Notes: generated from the sequence alone by a model not told the origin. 19,376 bases of DNA from JAADEM01 sp965371855 (GCA_965371855.1 CBDUZZ010000079.1:1-19376), one strand, 5' to 3'. Positions 7,128-16,084 are shown, counted from the stretch's first letter. Made by a program: numbers and translations.

Positions 7128-9974
7128 ATGAAAAAAAGTATATACGCCAATTTTGTATTATTGTTCTTATTTCTTTTTGGAAGTTCTGCAGTTGCACAAA
7201 AATACACTTATCAGGGAAAAGTTGTGGATGCAAATACTGGTGAATCATTGATTGGGGTAAATATTACGGTTAAGGACAATGTGCATGGTACAGTATCAGG
7301 ATATGACGGTACTTTTGAATATACCTGCTCGTTTGCTCCTCCGTTAGTTTTTCATATTTCGTATGTAGGTTACGAAAGACAAAGTATAACCATAAATAGT
7401 GCTGACGAATTTCTTGACTTTAGAATGAAAGAGATAACTATACTTGGTCAGGAAGTAGTTGTATCGGCCAGCCGCATAGAGGAAAATATCCTGGGAGCTC
7501 CGGTAAGTATCGAAAAGATGAACCTGAGGGATATACAACAAGTATCAGCAGCTAATTTTTACGATGGGTTATATCAGCTCAAAGGAGTTGATATGAATGT
7601 GCATGGACTGACTTTCCGTACACCTAATACCCGCGGTTTTAATAGTTATACCAATTACAGGATGAATCAGGTTGTTGATGGTGTTGAAAATGTAGCTCCC
7701 GGATTGAGTTTTGCTGCGGGCAATATTTTTGGTTTGAGTCAGGTAGATATTGAAAGTGTGGAGATGATTGTTGGTGCATCATCGGCATTGTATGGTCCGG
7801 GTGGAATGAATGGAACACTGCTGATGAGAAGTAAGGATCCGTTCCGGTATCAGGGAATAACTGTTTCGGCACAGACAGGTGTTATGCATATTGGCTCCAG
7901 AGTATTGGATTCACCAAAACCTATGGGTGATTTTAACTTAAGGTATGCTAAAGCATTCAGCAATCGTATGGCAATAAAACTAACCGGATCGTATATTACT
8001 GCTACAGACTGGTTTGCTGCTGACACAAGGGATCGTAGTGACCTTAATAATCCATCATTAAACAGACTTACAAATCCGGGATACGACGGTGTTAATACTT
8101 ATGGTGACGAAACACTCGTTTCATTAAATCTTGAAGATGTAGACCCCCAAGTAATAGCAGGTATCGCCGAAAGTCAGGGAATAATGCCGGAAACACCGGA
8201 ATATGAAGCTCTTTCCAAAAAAGTAATCCCATTTTTTCCAAATCAGATTGTTACCCGGACAGGGTGGTTAGAAAAAGACCTGGCTGATAATCACACAGAA
8301 AACCTGAGACTTGGCGGTGCTTTTCACTATTTTATTACCGAGAAGATGGAATTTATAGCTCAGGCTAACTATTCTAAAGGAACAAGCATATATTCTGCTG
8401 TGAACAGATTCGCGCTAAATGATTTTAATATTTTATCAGGCAAACTGGAGATAAATGATCCTAATTTCTTTGTACGCATATGGGGAAATGCTGAGAATTC
8501 GGGTAGTTCGTATGACCTGGGAGCAACAGCTCTGGTAATGAATGAAGGATGGAAAGGGTCACCAGATTGGTTTGAAGAGTATCTGGCTGCATATACACAA
8601 ACAGCTCTTATATCAGGCAATATGGCAAGTGCTCATGATTATGCCAGATTAGTAGCTGATAACAGGGATCCTAAAACAGGTATTCCTTTTGATCAAACTA
8701 AACCATCCATTCCTCTGCCGGGCACAGCTGATTTTAACGAGTTGAGAGATGAAATTACTTCTGCTAAAATAGCTGAAGGTGGTAGTGGAATTATCGACAA
8801 GAGTAAAATGATACAAGCAGAAGGAATGTATGATTTCACTCATCTTATTCACTTTATGAATATGCAAGTTGGTGCATCATACAGGCATTATTGGATAAAT
8901 AGTGAAGGAACAGTATTTATTGATGAACCGGGTAATCCAATTTCAATATATCAGTATGGAGGTTTTGTGCAAATGATTAAAGCTTTTGCCAATGACCACC
9001 TGAAAGCAACAGGAACATTCAGGTTTGATAAAAATCAAAATTTTAAACCTCAATATACACCACGTTTTTCACTGATATATTTTGTTGATGAAGATAAAAA
9101 TCATAGCATTAGAGTGACTTTTCAGACTGCCTACAGGTTTCCTTCCATATCAGATCAGCTTGTTGATATTTATGCCGGTATTTATCAATCAATAGGTGGA
9201 TTGCCGGTGGTAAGAGAAAAGTACAATTTCAGTTCTACCTTTTTATATCCTATGTCGGGTAGAAATCCCGTAACCGATAAGCCTGTTTTAGATAACGGAG
9301 CTATTATTGTACCGGGATTAGGTGCTGAAAAAGTTGTTTCCACAGAGATAGGTTATAAAGGTTTATTGTTAGGAAAAAAACTTTTCTTTGATAGTTATAT
9401 ATACTTTAATAAGTATAAAGGATTTGAAGCAGTACAACTTATAGCACAATATGAAATGGAAAATCCTGATGAAAACGATCCATATAAATTGTATCAGACA
9501 TTTTTCACAACCGACCATCCTGTATCATCTATGGGATGGGCTGTAGGACTTGATTACCTTATGCCTAACGGCATTCTTTTAAAAGGTAATGTTGCATACA
9601 ATGAACTGATTGAAGGAATTGATGAACCGGGAGTTGAAGCTATGTTTAACACTCCTGATTACAGAGCTAATCTGACAATTGGACATCACAGAATTATTAA
9701 AAACTTAGGGTTTAGCGTTAATTTGCACTGGCAGAATTCATTTCTATGGGAAGGGAGTTTTGGTACGGGTGAGATTCCGGCAACAACAACTCTGGATGCT
9801 CATATTGCGTATAAAATTCCGTCTTTTAAAACACTTATTAAAGTTGGAGGATCAAACCTGCTGAATAATTATTATACTACCAGCTATGGTAGTTCGCAGG
9901 TTGGAGGTTTGTATTATGTGTCGCTGACTTATGAAGATATACTGGGTTATATCGAAAGAAGAAGAAGAAACTAA
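7128..9974 (+). CDS. TonB-dependent outer-membrane receptor
   Basis: The 948-residue product has a signal peptide (1-24, ending SSAVAQ). A carboxypeptidase-regulatory-like beta domain (about 25-105: YQGKVVDANTGESLIGVNI) follows, which is typical of Bacteroidota receptors. The plug domain (about 110-240) contains NTRGF, MNQVVDGV and VGASSALYGPGGMNG, the standard plug motif series. The remainder is a beta-barrel with many aromatic strand ends. Such receptors import siderophores, cobalamin, glycans or other large solutes across the outer membrane using TonB energy. No SusD-like lipoprotein gene or periplasmic uptake gene is next to it, so the substrate cannot be inferred from context. The gene is convergent with the aminotransferase gene, with 48 bp between stops. 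Confidence 0.92.
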   Translation: MKKSIYANFVLLFLFLFGSSAVAQKYTYQGKVVDANTGESLIGVNITVKDNVHGTVSGYDGTFEYTCSFAPPLVFHISYVGYERQSITINSADEFLDFRMKEITILGQEVVVSASRIEENILGAPVSIEKMNLRDIQQVSAANFYDGLYQLKGVDMNVHGLTFRTPNTRGFNSYTNYRMNQVVDGVENVAPGLSFAAGNIFGLSQVDIESVEMIVGASSALYGPGGMNGTLLMRSKDPFRYQGITVSAQTGVMHIGSRVLDSPKPMGDFNLRYAKAFSNRMAIKLTGSYITATDWFAADTRDRSDLNNPSLNRLTNPGYDGVNTYGDETLVSLNLEDVDPQVIAGIAESQGIMPETPEYEALSKKVIPFFPNQIVTRTGWLEKDLADNHTENLRLGGAFHYFITEKMEFIAQANYSKGTSIYSAVNRFALNDFNILSGKLEINDPNFFVRIWGNAENSGSSYDLGATALVMNEGWKGSPDWFEEYLAAYTQTALISGNMASAHDYARLVADNRDPKTGIPFDQTKPSIPLPGTADFNELRDEITSAKIAEGGSGIIDKSKMIQAEGMYDFTHLIHFMNMQVGASYRHYWINSEGTVFIDEPGNPISIYQYGGFVQMIKAFANDHLKATGTFRFDKNQNFKPQYTPRFSLIYFVDEDKNHSIRVTFQTAYRFPSISDQLVDIYAGIYQSIGGLPVVREKYNFSSTFLYPMSGRNPVTDKPVLDNGAIIVPGLGAEKVVSTEIGYKGLLLGKKLFFDSYIYFNKYKGFEAVQLIAQYEMENPDENDPYKLYQTFFTTDHPVSSMGWAVGLDYLMPNGILLKGNVAYNELIEGIDEPGVEAMFNTPDYRANLTIGHHRIIKNLGFSVNLHWQNSFLWEGSFGTGEIPATTTLDAHIAYKIPSFKTLIKVGGSNLLNNYYTTSYGSSQVGGLYYVSLTYEDILGYIERRRRN

Positions 9975-10022
9975 TATCTTATTAGAAAGATTCCCCCTCT
10001 GTGGCATGAATGAAAGGCATAT

Positions 10023-10832
10023 CTATTTCTTATAGTTTTCAATCATAATATCATAAGCTTGAATCACCTGTTTTATTAGTGGGTTATTTACGTCCAACAT
10101 TATATTATCAATTTGATTTACAGAAAGTACTTTAGGAGTAGTGCCCGTGATGAAAATCGCATCCATCTCTTTCAGATTATCAACATTTATAGCTTTATAT
10201 TGAAAAGGTGTACCAAGTGAAGTGATAATAACAATGACTTTTTGCCTGGTAATGCCCTGCAAAACCATATCATCAGGAGCAGTATAAATTATGTCGTTTT
10301 TTACGAAAAATATATTTGAGCGGCTGCCTTCTGTAATTTTTCCGGCGGAATTAACCAGGATGGTTTCGTACACATGCCGACTGCTAATCATTCTGTTTGC
10401 CTTGCCTCTTACGGCCTGATTATAAATCTTGGCAGAAGGATTCTCTCTTTCAGAGTATTGCAGAAGGCATGAAACACCATTTTTGTAGTCGGCAGCAGTG
10501 GGAAAGGATACTTTGTTTTGAAATATCAGGATATGAGCATTCCCATTTTTATGAAAGCTGAAAACAATGCGTATTAAGGCTTCTTTTACATCGTTGGCTG
10601 CTATCAACTTGTTTGTTAGACTTTTTATGTCAGAATCGCTTAAAAACGGCTCTTTACCGGCTATACGAAAGCTGGTTTTAAGTCTTTCGAGATGATCATC
10701 AAAGAAAAGCGGAATACCGTTATCTATACGGACAACTTCATAAATATTCAAGTTATCGCCCATGAAAGGATCCTTAAATTCCTTTGCAGCGCATATCTCA
10801 TTGTCATATATAAAGTAATCTCCGCAAATCAT
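10023..10832 (-). CDS. Class IV PLP-dependent aminotransferase (PabC/IlvE/Dat-like)
   Basis: The 269-residue length is normal for fold-type IV enzymes. The PLP-phosphate arginine region is HLERL (47-51). The Schiff-base lysine is probably K144 in RGKANR, corresponding to the K(T/A)xN segment of the family. ITEGSRSNIFF (166-176) is the strongly conserved cofactor-binding motif, and LQGITR is near the usual LxGVTR motif. The family includes branched-chain aminotransferases, D-amino-acid aminotransferases and aminodeoxychorismate lyase (PabC). With no pabA/pabB nearby I cannot choose, though size and divergence favour a PabC-like or generic enzyme. It lies 58 bases downstream of mazG on the same strand, with no clear promoter between, so a two-gene operon is likely. 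Confidence 0.85.
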   Translation of the reverse strand: MICGDYFIYDNEICAAKEFKDPFMGDNLNIYEVVRIDNGIPLFFDDHLERLKTSFRIAGKEPFLSDSDIKSLTNKLIAANDVKEALIRIVFSFHKNGNAHILIFQNKVSFPTAADYKNGVSCLLQYSERENPSAKIYNQAVRGKANRMISSRHVYETILVNSAGKITEGSRSNIFFVKNDIIYTAPDDMVLQGITRQKVIVIITSLGTPFQYKAINVDNLKEMDAIFITGTTPKVLSVNQIDNIMLDVNNPLIKQVIQAYDIMIENYKK

Positions 10833-10869
10833 TGGTTGTTAATTATTAATGGTTAATGATTTAATAGTA

Positions 10870-10890
10870 TAATTCGTAATTCCTAATTAT
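10870..10890 (-). repeat. TAATTC heptads (3 units) abutting the mazG stop codon
   Basis: TAATTCG, TAATTCC and TAATTAT lie in tandem and end at the base before the mazG stop triplet (10891-10893). Orientation relative to the gene is the same as in the arrays at 3237-3278 and 16245-16286. Here the array is inside the presumed mazG-aminotransferase operon. Confidence 0.7.
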
Positions 10891-11682
10891 TCATTTCTTT
10901 TTCTTCTTCGCTTCATTCCATATCTCATCCATCTCGGCCAGCGACATATCCTTCATATTTCTACCCTGTTTAATCGTTTTTTCCTCCAGATAATTAAAAC
11001 GCTGAATAAACTTACGGTTTGTGCGTTCAAGAGCATTTTCGGGATTTATATCGTACAGGCGGGCTGCATTAATAAGGGAAAACAGCAGATCGCCGAACTC
11101 ATCTTCCATCTTATCTCTATCCTCGGCCATAATCTCATGCTTCAGCTCATTACACTCCTCTTCAACTTTATCCCACACCTGCTCTCGATTTTCCCAATCG
11201 AACCCTACACCACGGGCTTTATCCTGAATACGGTTCGCTTTGATTAGAGCAGGCAGAGATTCCGGTACTCCTTCCAGTACCGATTTGTTGCCACCTTTCT
11301 CTTTCAGTTTTAACTGTTCCCAGTTCTCTTCAACCTCTTTGGCATCCTTCACCGTTACATCGCCAAATATATGTGGATGACGGTAGATAAGTTTTTCGTT
11401 TATGTGGTCAATTATATCTGTGATATCAAATGCACTCTTTTCCGAACCTATTTTGGCATAGAATACAATATGAAGCAGTAGATCACCCAACTCTTTTTTT
11501 ATTGAATTATTATCACCTATTAATATTGCATCAGCCAGCTCATAGGTCTCTTCAATAGTTAGGGTCCGCAAAGTTTCGTTGGTCTGTTTCATATCCCAGG
11601 GACATTTACCTCTTAACTCATCCATTATATCAAGTAATCTATTAAACGATTCAAGAGATTTTTTACGTTCCGTCTGTATCAT
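10891..11682 (-). CDS. mazG: Nucleoside triphosphate pyrophosphohydrolase MazG
   Basis: The 263-residue protein has the tandem-domain architecture of MazG. The first all-alpha domain has GKCPWD (25-30), the EExxE-type motif EETYELAD (44-51) and KELGDLLLH (63-71). The second repeats the pattern with EEECNEL (174-180) and DEFGDLLFS (194-202). These acidic motifs bind Mg2+ and hydrolyse NTPs/dNTPs to NMP and pyrophosphate, clearing abnormal nucleotides and in some bacteria modulating ppGpp. I start at ATG 11682 (MIQTERKK). A longer in-frame start at 11733 is rejected because the -7 promoter box (11716-11723) lies inside that extension and family members begin close to the chosen start. It is divergent from phoH across about 100 bp. 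Confidence 0.92.
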   Translation of the reverse strand: MIQTERKKSLESFNRLLDIMDELRGKCPWDMKQTNETLRTLTIEETYELADAILIGDNNSIKKELGDLLLHIVFYAKIGSEKSAFDITDIIDHINEKLIYRHPHIFGDVTVKDAKEVEENWEQLKLKEKGGNKSVLEGVPESLPALIKANRIQDKARGVGFDWENREQVWDKVEEECNELKHEIMAEDRDKMEDEFGDLLFSLINAARLYDINPENALERTNRKFIQRFNYLEEKTIKQGRNMKDMSLAEMDEIWNEAKKKKK

Positions 11683-11715
11683 TACTGTTTTTGCTTTAAA
11701 TTTTGAAAATTTCAG

Positions 11716-11723
11716 CAAAGGTA
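11716..11723 (-). promoter_or_regulatory. Candidate -7 box of mazG
   Basis: TACCTTTG on the minus strand matches TAnnTTTG exactly, 33 bases before the chosen ATG. A TTTTG lies further upstream, but spacing is about 22 bases, slightly long. On the opposite strand GTTACTTTG (11757-11765) is a one-mismatch candidate for the divergent phoH promoter. Confidence 0.5.
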
Positions 11724-11786
11724 TGAATACCATCGTTTAAAAATGCAAAAAATATTGTTACTTTGTTTTATTAATTTTGAAATTAA

Positions 11787-12740
11787 ATGATTGAAAAACT
11801 AATAAATTTGGAATCAGTAGATTTAGCTGCTTTTCTGGGGGTGAAAAACTGTAATCTTGAACTTATCAAAAACAGTTTCCCCAAGCTTAAGATCGTTTCA
11901 CGTGGTAACTGGCTGAAGGCTATAGGTGAGGTAGAAGAGGTGGCTCTTTTTGAGGAGAAGATAAACCTGTTACTGGAGCATTATCATGAGTATAGCGTAC
12001 TTTCGGAGAGTGCTATTGATAGTATTGTATCAGGAGGTGAGATTTCAAAGAGAAAAAAAGCTGTTGATACAATCCTGTTTGGAGTTAATGGTAAACCGAT
12101 AAAAGCACGCACTAAAAACCAGAAACGTCTGGTAGAGGCGTATGATAAAAATGATCTTCTGTTTGCCGTGGGACCGGCAGGTACGGGTAAGACGTATACA
12201 GCCATAGCACTTGCTGTAAGGGCTTTGAAATCGCGCCAGGTACGCCGGATAATATTAAGTCGTCCTGCTGTTGAAGCGGGCGAGAAACTCGGTTTTTTGC
12301 CGGGTGACATGAAAGAGAAGATTGATCCATACCTTCAACCGCTGTATGACGCCCTGCAGGATATGATTCCCGGAGCCAGACTGAAAGATTATCTTGAGAA
12401 TGGAACTATCCAGATAGCACCTTTGGCATACATGCGCGGACGAACACTTAACGATGCCTTTGTTATACTCGACGAAGCACAGAACACTACAACCAACCAG
12501 TTAAAGATGTTTCTTACACGTATGGGTGGTGATGCCAAATTTGTTGTTACCGGTGATATAACACAGATTGATCTTCCTAAATCACAGAGTTCAGGTCTGG
12601 TACATGCTATGCAAATTTTAAAAGGTATTAAAGGAATAGAGAGTATTATATTCGACGTGAATGATATAGTGCGTCATAAGTTGGTTCAGAATATTGTGGA
12701 GGCTTACGGTAAAACGGGGAAAGCTCCCGCCGGGTTTTGA
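11787..12740 (+). CDS. phoH: PhoH family ATPase
   Basis: The 317-residue protein matches the PhoH/PhoL type. Walker A is GPAGTGKT at 129-136 and Walker B is VILDEAQN at 226-233. Conserved blocks include SRPAVEAGEKLGFLPGD (158-174), PYLQPLYDAL (181-190), QIAPLAYMRGRTL (209-221) and VVTGDITQIDLP (253-264). The N-terminal ~110 residues form the usual small domain before the ATPase. PhoH proteins are predicted RNA helicase-like or phosphate-responsive ATPases; in many bacteria PhoH neighbours ybeY, but not here. The gene is divergent from mazG. A weak -7-like sequence sits 22 bases before the ATG. Confidence 0.92.
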   Translation: MIEKLINLESVDLAAFLGVKNCNLELIKNSFPKLKIVSRGNWLKAIGEVEEVALFEEKINLLLEHYHEYSVLSESAIDSIVSGGEISKRKKAVDTILFGVNGKPIKARTKNQKRLVEAYDKNDLLFAVGPAGTGKTYTAIALAVRALKSRQVRRIILSRPAVEAGEKLGFLPGDMKEKIDPYLQPLYDALQDMIPGARLKDYLENGTIQIAPLAYMRGRTLNDAFVILDEAQNTTTNQLKMFLTRMGGDAKFVVTGDITQIDLPKSQSSGLVHAMQILKGIKGIESIIFDVNDIVRHKLVQNIVEAYGKTGKAPAGF

Positions 12741-12752
12741 TTAAAGAGTTGG

Positions 12753-12783
12753 GGATTTGAGGATTTGATTAATTGAGGATTTG
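12753..12783 (+). repeat. GGATTTG word repeat and nested hairpin after phoH
   Basis: GGATTTG occurs at 12753, 12761 and 12777, spaced by 8 and 16 bases, just 3' of phoH. The same spacer (12741-12854) then holds two overlapping perfect hairpins, CCTCT/AGAGG (12805-12819) and CTGCC/GGCAG (12810-12822), which are mutually exclusive. No T-run follows, so I do not call a terminator. Confidence 0.5.
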
Positions 12784-12854
12784 CGGAACTATTAACTTTA
12801 TGAACCTCTCTGCCAGAGGCAGACTTTACAAACTTTCAAACTAATTATCGACAG

Positions 12855-13831
12855 ATGAAGAAATATCTTGCAGTATTTACGATTGCAATATCCTTAGTTG
12901 CAAACTCACAAAATAACCTCACCATTAATGGAAAGTTTTTGAATTTCAAGGAGTTTGAAAAGCTGAACTATTATCGCGTAAGTTGCACAGTTTATAACCC
13001 TGTCTCTTCTTTAGGAAAACATCAATTTGTTATGTTTGATAAAAACGGAGAGTTTGAATTTAAATATCATATCGAATATCCAACTATTTTAGAGTTTAAT
13101 TCTCAACACCAAAATTTTAGTTTGGCAGTAAAACCGGATGATGCCATTAAGTTTACAATAGATTTGTCTGATACTACTGCCAATTTTTTTCATGGTAAAA
13201 GCTTTACAAATTCCAATCTGATAATTGACTCTTTACTGTTTGAAATAAAAGAAAGATACAGTAACAATGAAATCAAATCTCTAAATCCTCGGCAAATAGA
13301 AAAAATATTAAACGGCTATAGCTATGAGCAGAAGTTCTTTATATTAACCTATCTGGCATTTAAAAAGGCAGAAACAGTATCTATTAAAAACGAAAAGTTA
13401 AGGTTTATAGAATATTACAAAATCATATCACATGATTCTGTCGTCTCTAAGTATAATAATGAATTAGATGATTTGCTGACAAAACAGTATACTGACTTTA
13501 TCAGCAATCTGAAAAAACCGGATAATTCAATAGTTTTTATTGATAAGCAATTTGATACGTTTACAAACATGATTGGCTATATCAAAAGCAGGCATAAGGG
13601 AAAGATTGTTTTTATTGATGTTTGGTATACTGCATGTGGTGGTTGTGTTTTTGATCTGAAAAAGAAGAGATGGAAAAATTTAGTTTTATTGGATGTCCAC
13701 ACTATTTCCTGATTAACAAAAAGGGTGAATTTGTTAACCTTAAAAATATGAGACCCTGGGTAAAATCAGATGACGAATATAAGGTGAACAGTGTTTTATT
13801 GGATGCAATTGAAAAAATAGATGTGGAGTAA
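12855..13831 (+). pseudogene. TlpA/AhpC-TSA-like thioredoxin lipoprotein-type gene, broken by internal deletion and frameshift
   Basis: The first reading frame (285 codons, to 13712) gives a signal peptide (about 1-18) and a Bacteroidota-type N-terminal beta domain. A helical stretch and the start of a thioredoxin fold follow: KIVFIDVWYTACGGC, with the CxxC at 261-264. After about 10 further residues the frame is lost. The C-terminal half of the fold resumes in another frame from about 13670 to the stop at 13829-13831, as GCPHYFLINKKGEFV, which carries the cis-proline expected in thioredoxins. CxxC and cis-Pro are only about 17 codons apart, where the family has roughly 60-90, so a piece is missing in addition to the frame change. 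The likely lost function is periplasmic thiol-disulfide reduction. The break lies in an A-rich stretch around 13655-13680. A sequencing error alone would not explain the short spacing. Confidence 0.8.
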
Positions 13832-13916
13832 CTATTCTTTATAACTTTCAACTTTATAAGCTTTATGAACTTACATTATTTTTGCATCTTTGACAAAAAA
13901 ATCAAAAAGATATAAT

Positions 13917-14873
13917 ATGGCTAAAGCAATTGTACAAACAGATTATACATTTCCTTCACAAAAGAGTGTTTACAAAGGGAAAGTACGTGATGTATATGAT
14001 ATAGATGACCGGTTTATGGTTATGGTCGTTTCCGACCGTATTTCGGCTTTTGATGTGGTACTTCCTAAGGGTATACCGTTTAAAGGGCAGGTGTTAAACC
14101 AGATAGCTGCCAAATTTTTGGATGCTACTGCCGATATTGTTCCAAACTGGAAAATGGCCACTCCCGACCCGACTGTTACGGTAGGACTTAAATGTGAACC
14201 TTTTCCTGTAGAGATGATTGTCAGAGGTTACCTGACAGGTAGCTCATGGCGTTTGTACAAAAATGGTGGTCGTGAAATCTGCGGTGTACCTCTTGCAGAA
14301 GGATTAAAAGAGCATCAGGCCTTTCCGGAGCCTATTCTTACTCCATCAACCAAGGCAGAGCAGGGTGCCCATGATGAGAATATCTCTCGTGAGGAGATAT
14401 TGAAACAAGGGTTGGTGTCGGAGGAGAATTATGTTCAATTGGAGAAGTTCTCAATGGAGTTGTTTAAGCGTGGTAGTGAGATTGCCCATGAGAAAGGACT
14501 TATTCTGGTTGATACTAAATATGAGTTTGGGAAAAGAGATGGTAAGATATATCTGATTGATGAAATCCACACACCCGATTCATCACGCTATTTTTATGCT
14601 GATGGTTATCAACAGAGATTTGACAAGGGAGAATCACAAAAACAGTTATCAAAGGAGTTTGTTCGCGAATGGCTGATGGATAATGGTTTTCAGGGCAGGG
14701 AAGGGGATACTCTGCCTGTTATTCCTGATGATTTTGTTAACCTCGTTTCTGAACGTTACATCGAACTTTACGAAACCATCACCGGTGAAAAATTTGTTAA
14801 AGGGGATGATTCGGATGATGTGAACGAACGCATCAACACTAATGTAACAAACTATCTGAACAGGATATTATAA
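13917..14873 (+). CDS. purC: Phosphoribosylaminoimidazole-succinocarboxamide synthase (SAICAR synthetase)
   Basis: This 318-residue protein catalyses the ATP-dependent joining of CAIR and aspartate to give SAICAR in de novo purine synthesis, in the cytoplasm. Diagnostic blocks are GKVRDVYD (21-28), SDRISAFD (39-46), EMIVRGYLTGSSW (99-111), LTPSTKAEQGAHDENIS (141-157), VDTKYEFG (198-205) and DEIHTPDSSRYF (215-226). It is the long, roughly 300-residue form. I start at ATG 13917; an in-frame TTG at 13890 would add nine Lys-rich residues and overlaps -7-like sequences (TATTTTTG at 13877-13884). No other purine gene is adjacent. The spacer upstream carries AACTTTATAAG/CTTTATGAAC words. Confidence 0.96.
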   Translation: MAKAIVQTDYTFPSQKSVYKGKVRDVYDIDDRFMVMVVSDRISAFDVVLPKGIPFKGQVLNQIAAKFLDATADIVPNWKMATPDPTVTVGLKCEPFPVEMIVRGYLTGSSWRLYKNGGREICGVPLAEGLKEHQAFPEPILTPSTKAEQGAHDENISREEILKQGLVSEENYVQLEKFSMELFKRGSEIAHEKGLILVDTKYEFGKRDGKIYLIDEIHTPDSSRYFYADGYQQRFDKGESQKQLSKEFVREWLMDNGFQGREGDTLPVIPDDFVNLVSERYIELYETITGEKFVKGDDSDDVNERINTNVTNYLNRIL

Positions 14874-14880
14874 AGTAACT

Positions 14881-14971
14881 AACACAGAGGCACAGAGTCA
14901 CAGGAGTAATGTTGTAATAGTTATTTATTTTATGTTACTTAAAAAACTCTGCGCCTCCGTGTCTCTGTGTT
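14881..14971. repeat. Imperfect inverted pair of a CACAGAGGCACAGAG-type intergenic repeat
   Basis: AACACAGAGGCACAGAG at 14881-14897 is followed 50 bases later by its imperfect reverse complement (14947-14971, ending TCTCTGTGTT). The last 15 positions agree at 13, and the similarity extends another 8 positions with 2 mismatches. Transcribed, this would form a long hairpin with a roughly 45-nt loop between purC and the next gene. From memory, this word occurs between genes in many unrelated environmental bacteria. It is followed by AACTTTATGAAC words (14979-15007) just before the Nudix gene. Confidence 0.7.
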
Positions 14972-15013
14972 CATTAAAAACTTTATGAACTTTGAACTTT
15001 ATAAACTAATTCA

Positions 15014-16084
15014 ATGAACTCATCCAAAGCAGAGATTTTCAAAAAGATGATACCTGGGTTTATCCCTATCATCGCTTTTATTGTAGCTGATGAAATTTGG
15101 GGAACCTTTTACGGATTGCTGGTTGCAATTGGTATTGGAGTTGTTGAGTTAGGGTATAGTCTGGTAAAGAATCGCAAACCTGATAGGTTTGTTTTGCTTG
15201 ACATCGGATTACTACTTGCTTTAGGTGGCATCTCACTAATTTTCGATAACGATATATTTTTTAAAGTAAAGCCGGGAATTATTAACCTGATTATTACAGG
15301 ACTTATTGGATACAGTACTTTTTCAAAAAATAATATTGTACTCTTGATGTCGAAGCGATATATGAAAGGTGTTGAGTTTAATCCTTACCAGCTTTGGCTG
15401 ATGAATGTAAGTATGGTACGACTGTTTTGGATATTGCTGATATATTCTTTGCTAACACTTGTATCAGCATTTATTAATCAAAAAATGGTTTGGGAGTTTA
15501 TGGCCGGACCGGGTATGTTTGTTGTGTTTGGTTTTTTTATGGCTATTGAGTGGTGGAGTAAAAAATTAGCAAACCGGAGATACAAGAATGAAGATTGGGT
15601 ACCGCTGGTAGATGAAGAGGGCAATGTAACAGGACAAGCCCCAAGAAGTGTTGTACATAATGGTAATTCTAAACTTTTACACCCTGTTGTGCATCTTCAT
15701 GTATATTCAGGTAAAAACATATATCTGCAAAAACGTCCGTTAACAAAAAAGATTCAGCCTGGCAGGTGGGATACTGCTGTTGGCGGTCATGTTGACCCGG
15801 GTGAAAATATTGAACAGGCACTCGCCAGAGAGACTTTTGAGGAGATAGGGATCAGAGGGTTTAAAGCATCACTGCTTAAAAAATATGTATGGGAGTGTGA
15901 TGTCGAACGTGAGCTGGTTTTTAGTTTTATCACTAATTACAGTGGTGATTTTAAGATAAACAAAGAAGAGGTTGCCGATGCAAAATTCTGGTCGTTAAAA
16001 GATATTGAAGCCGGAATAGATAAAGGTATCTTCACTCCTAATTTCCTGCATGAATTCAGGTGGGTGAAGGAGATTATAGGATGA
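15014..16084 (+). CDS. Septation-protein-A (YciB/IspZ)-like membrane domain fused to Nudix hydrolase
   Basis: Residues 1-182 form about six hydrophobic segments (roughly 12-28, 31-51, 60-78, 88-104, 130-153 and 162-181). The layout and motifs recall YciB/IspZ, including FDNDIFFKVKPGIINLI (77-93) and a later positively charged loop. Residues ~195-356 are a Nudix domain with the box G258-x5-E264-x7-RE (272-273)-xx-EE (276-277)-x-G279-I280. The preceding WVPLVDEEGNVTG and HLHVY stretch resembles the IPP-isomerase/YfcD branch of Nudix enzymes. The box is intact, so pyrophosphohydrolase activity is likely, tethered to the inner membrane with the Nudix domain probably cytoplasmic. The substrate is unknown. 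The ATG at 15014 is the first in-frame start. The domain fusion is seen directly; the YciB assignment is by remembered similarity and less certain. Confidence 0.85.
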   Translation: MNSSKAEIFKKMIPGFIPIIAFIVADEIWGTFYGLLVAIGIGVVELGYSLVKNRKPDRFVLLDIGLLLALGGISLIFDNDIFFKVKPGIINLIITGLIGYSTFSKNNIVLLMSKRYMKGVEFNPYQLWLMNVSMVRLFWILLIYSLLTLVSAFINQKMVWEFMAGPGMFVVFGFFMAIEWWSKKLANRRYKNEDWVPLVDEEGNVTGQAPRSVVHNGNSKLLHPVVHLHVYSGKNIYLQKRPLTKKIQPGRWDTAVGGHVDPGENIEQALARETFEEIGIRGFKASLLKKYVWECDVERELVFSFITNYSGDFKINKEEVADAKFWSLKDIEAGIDKGIFTPNFLHEFRWVKEIIG

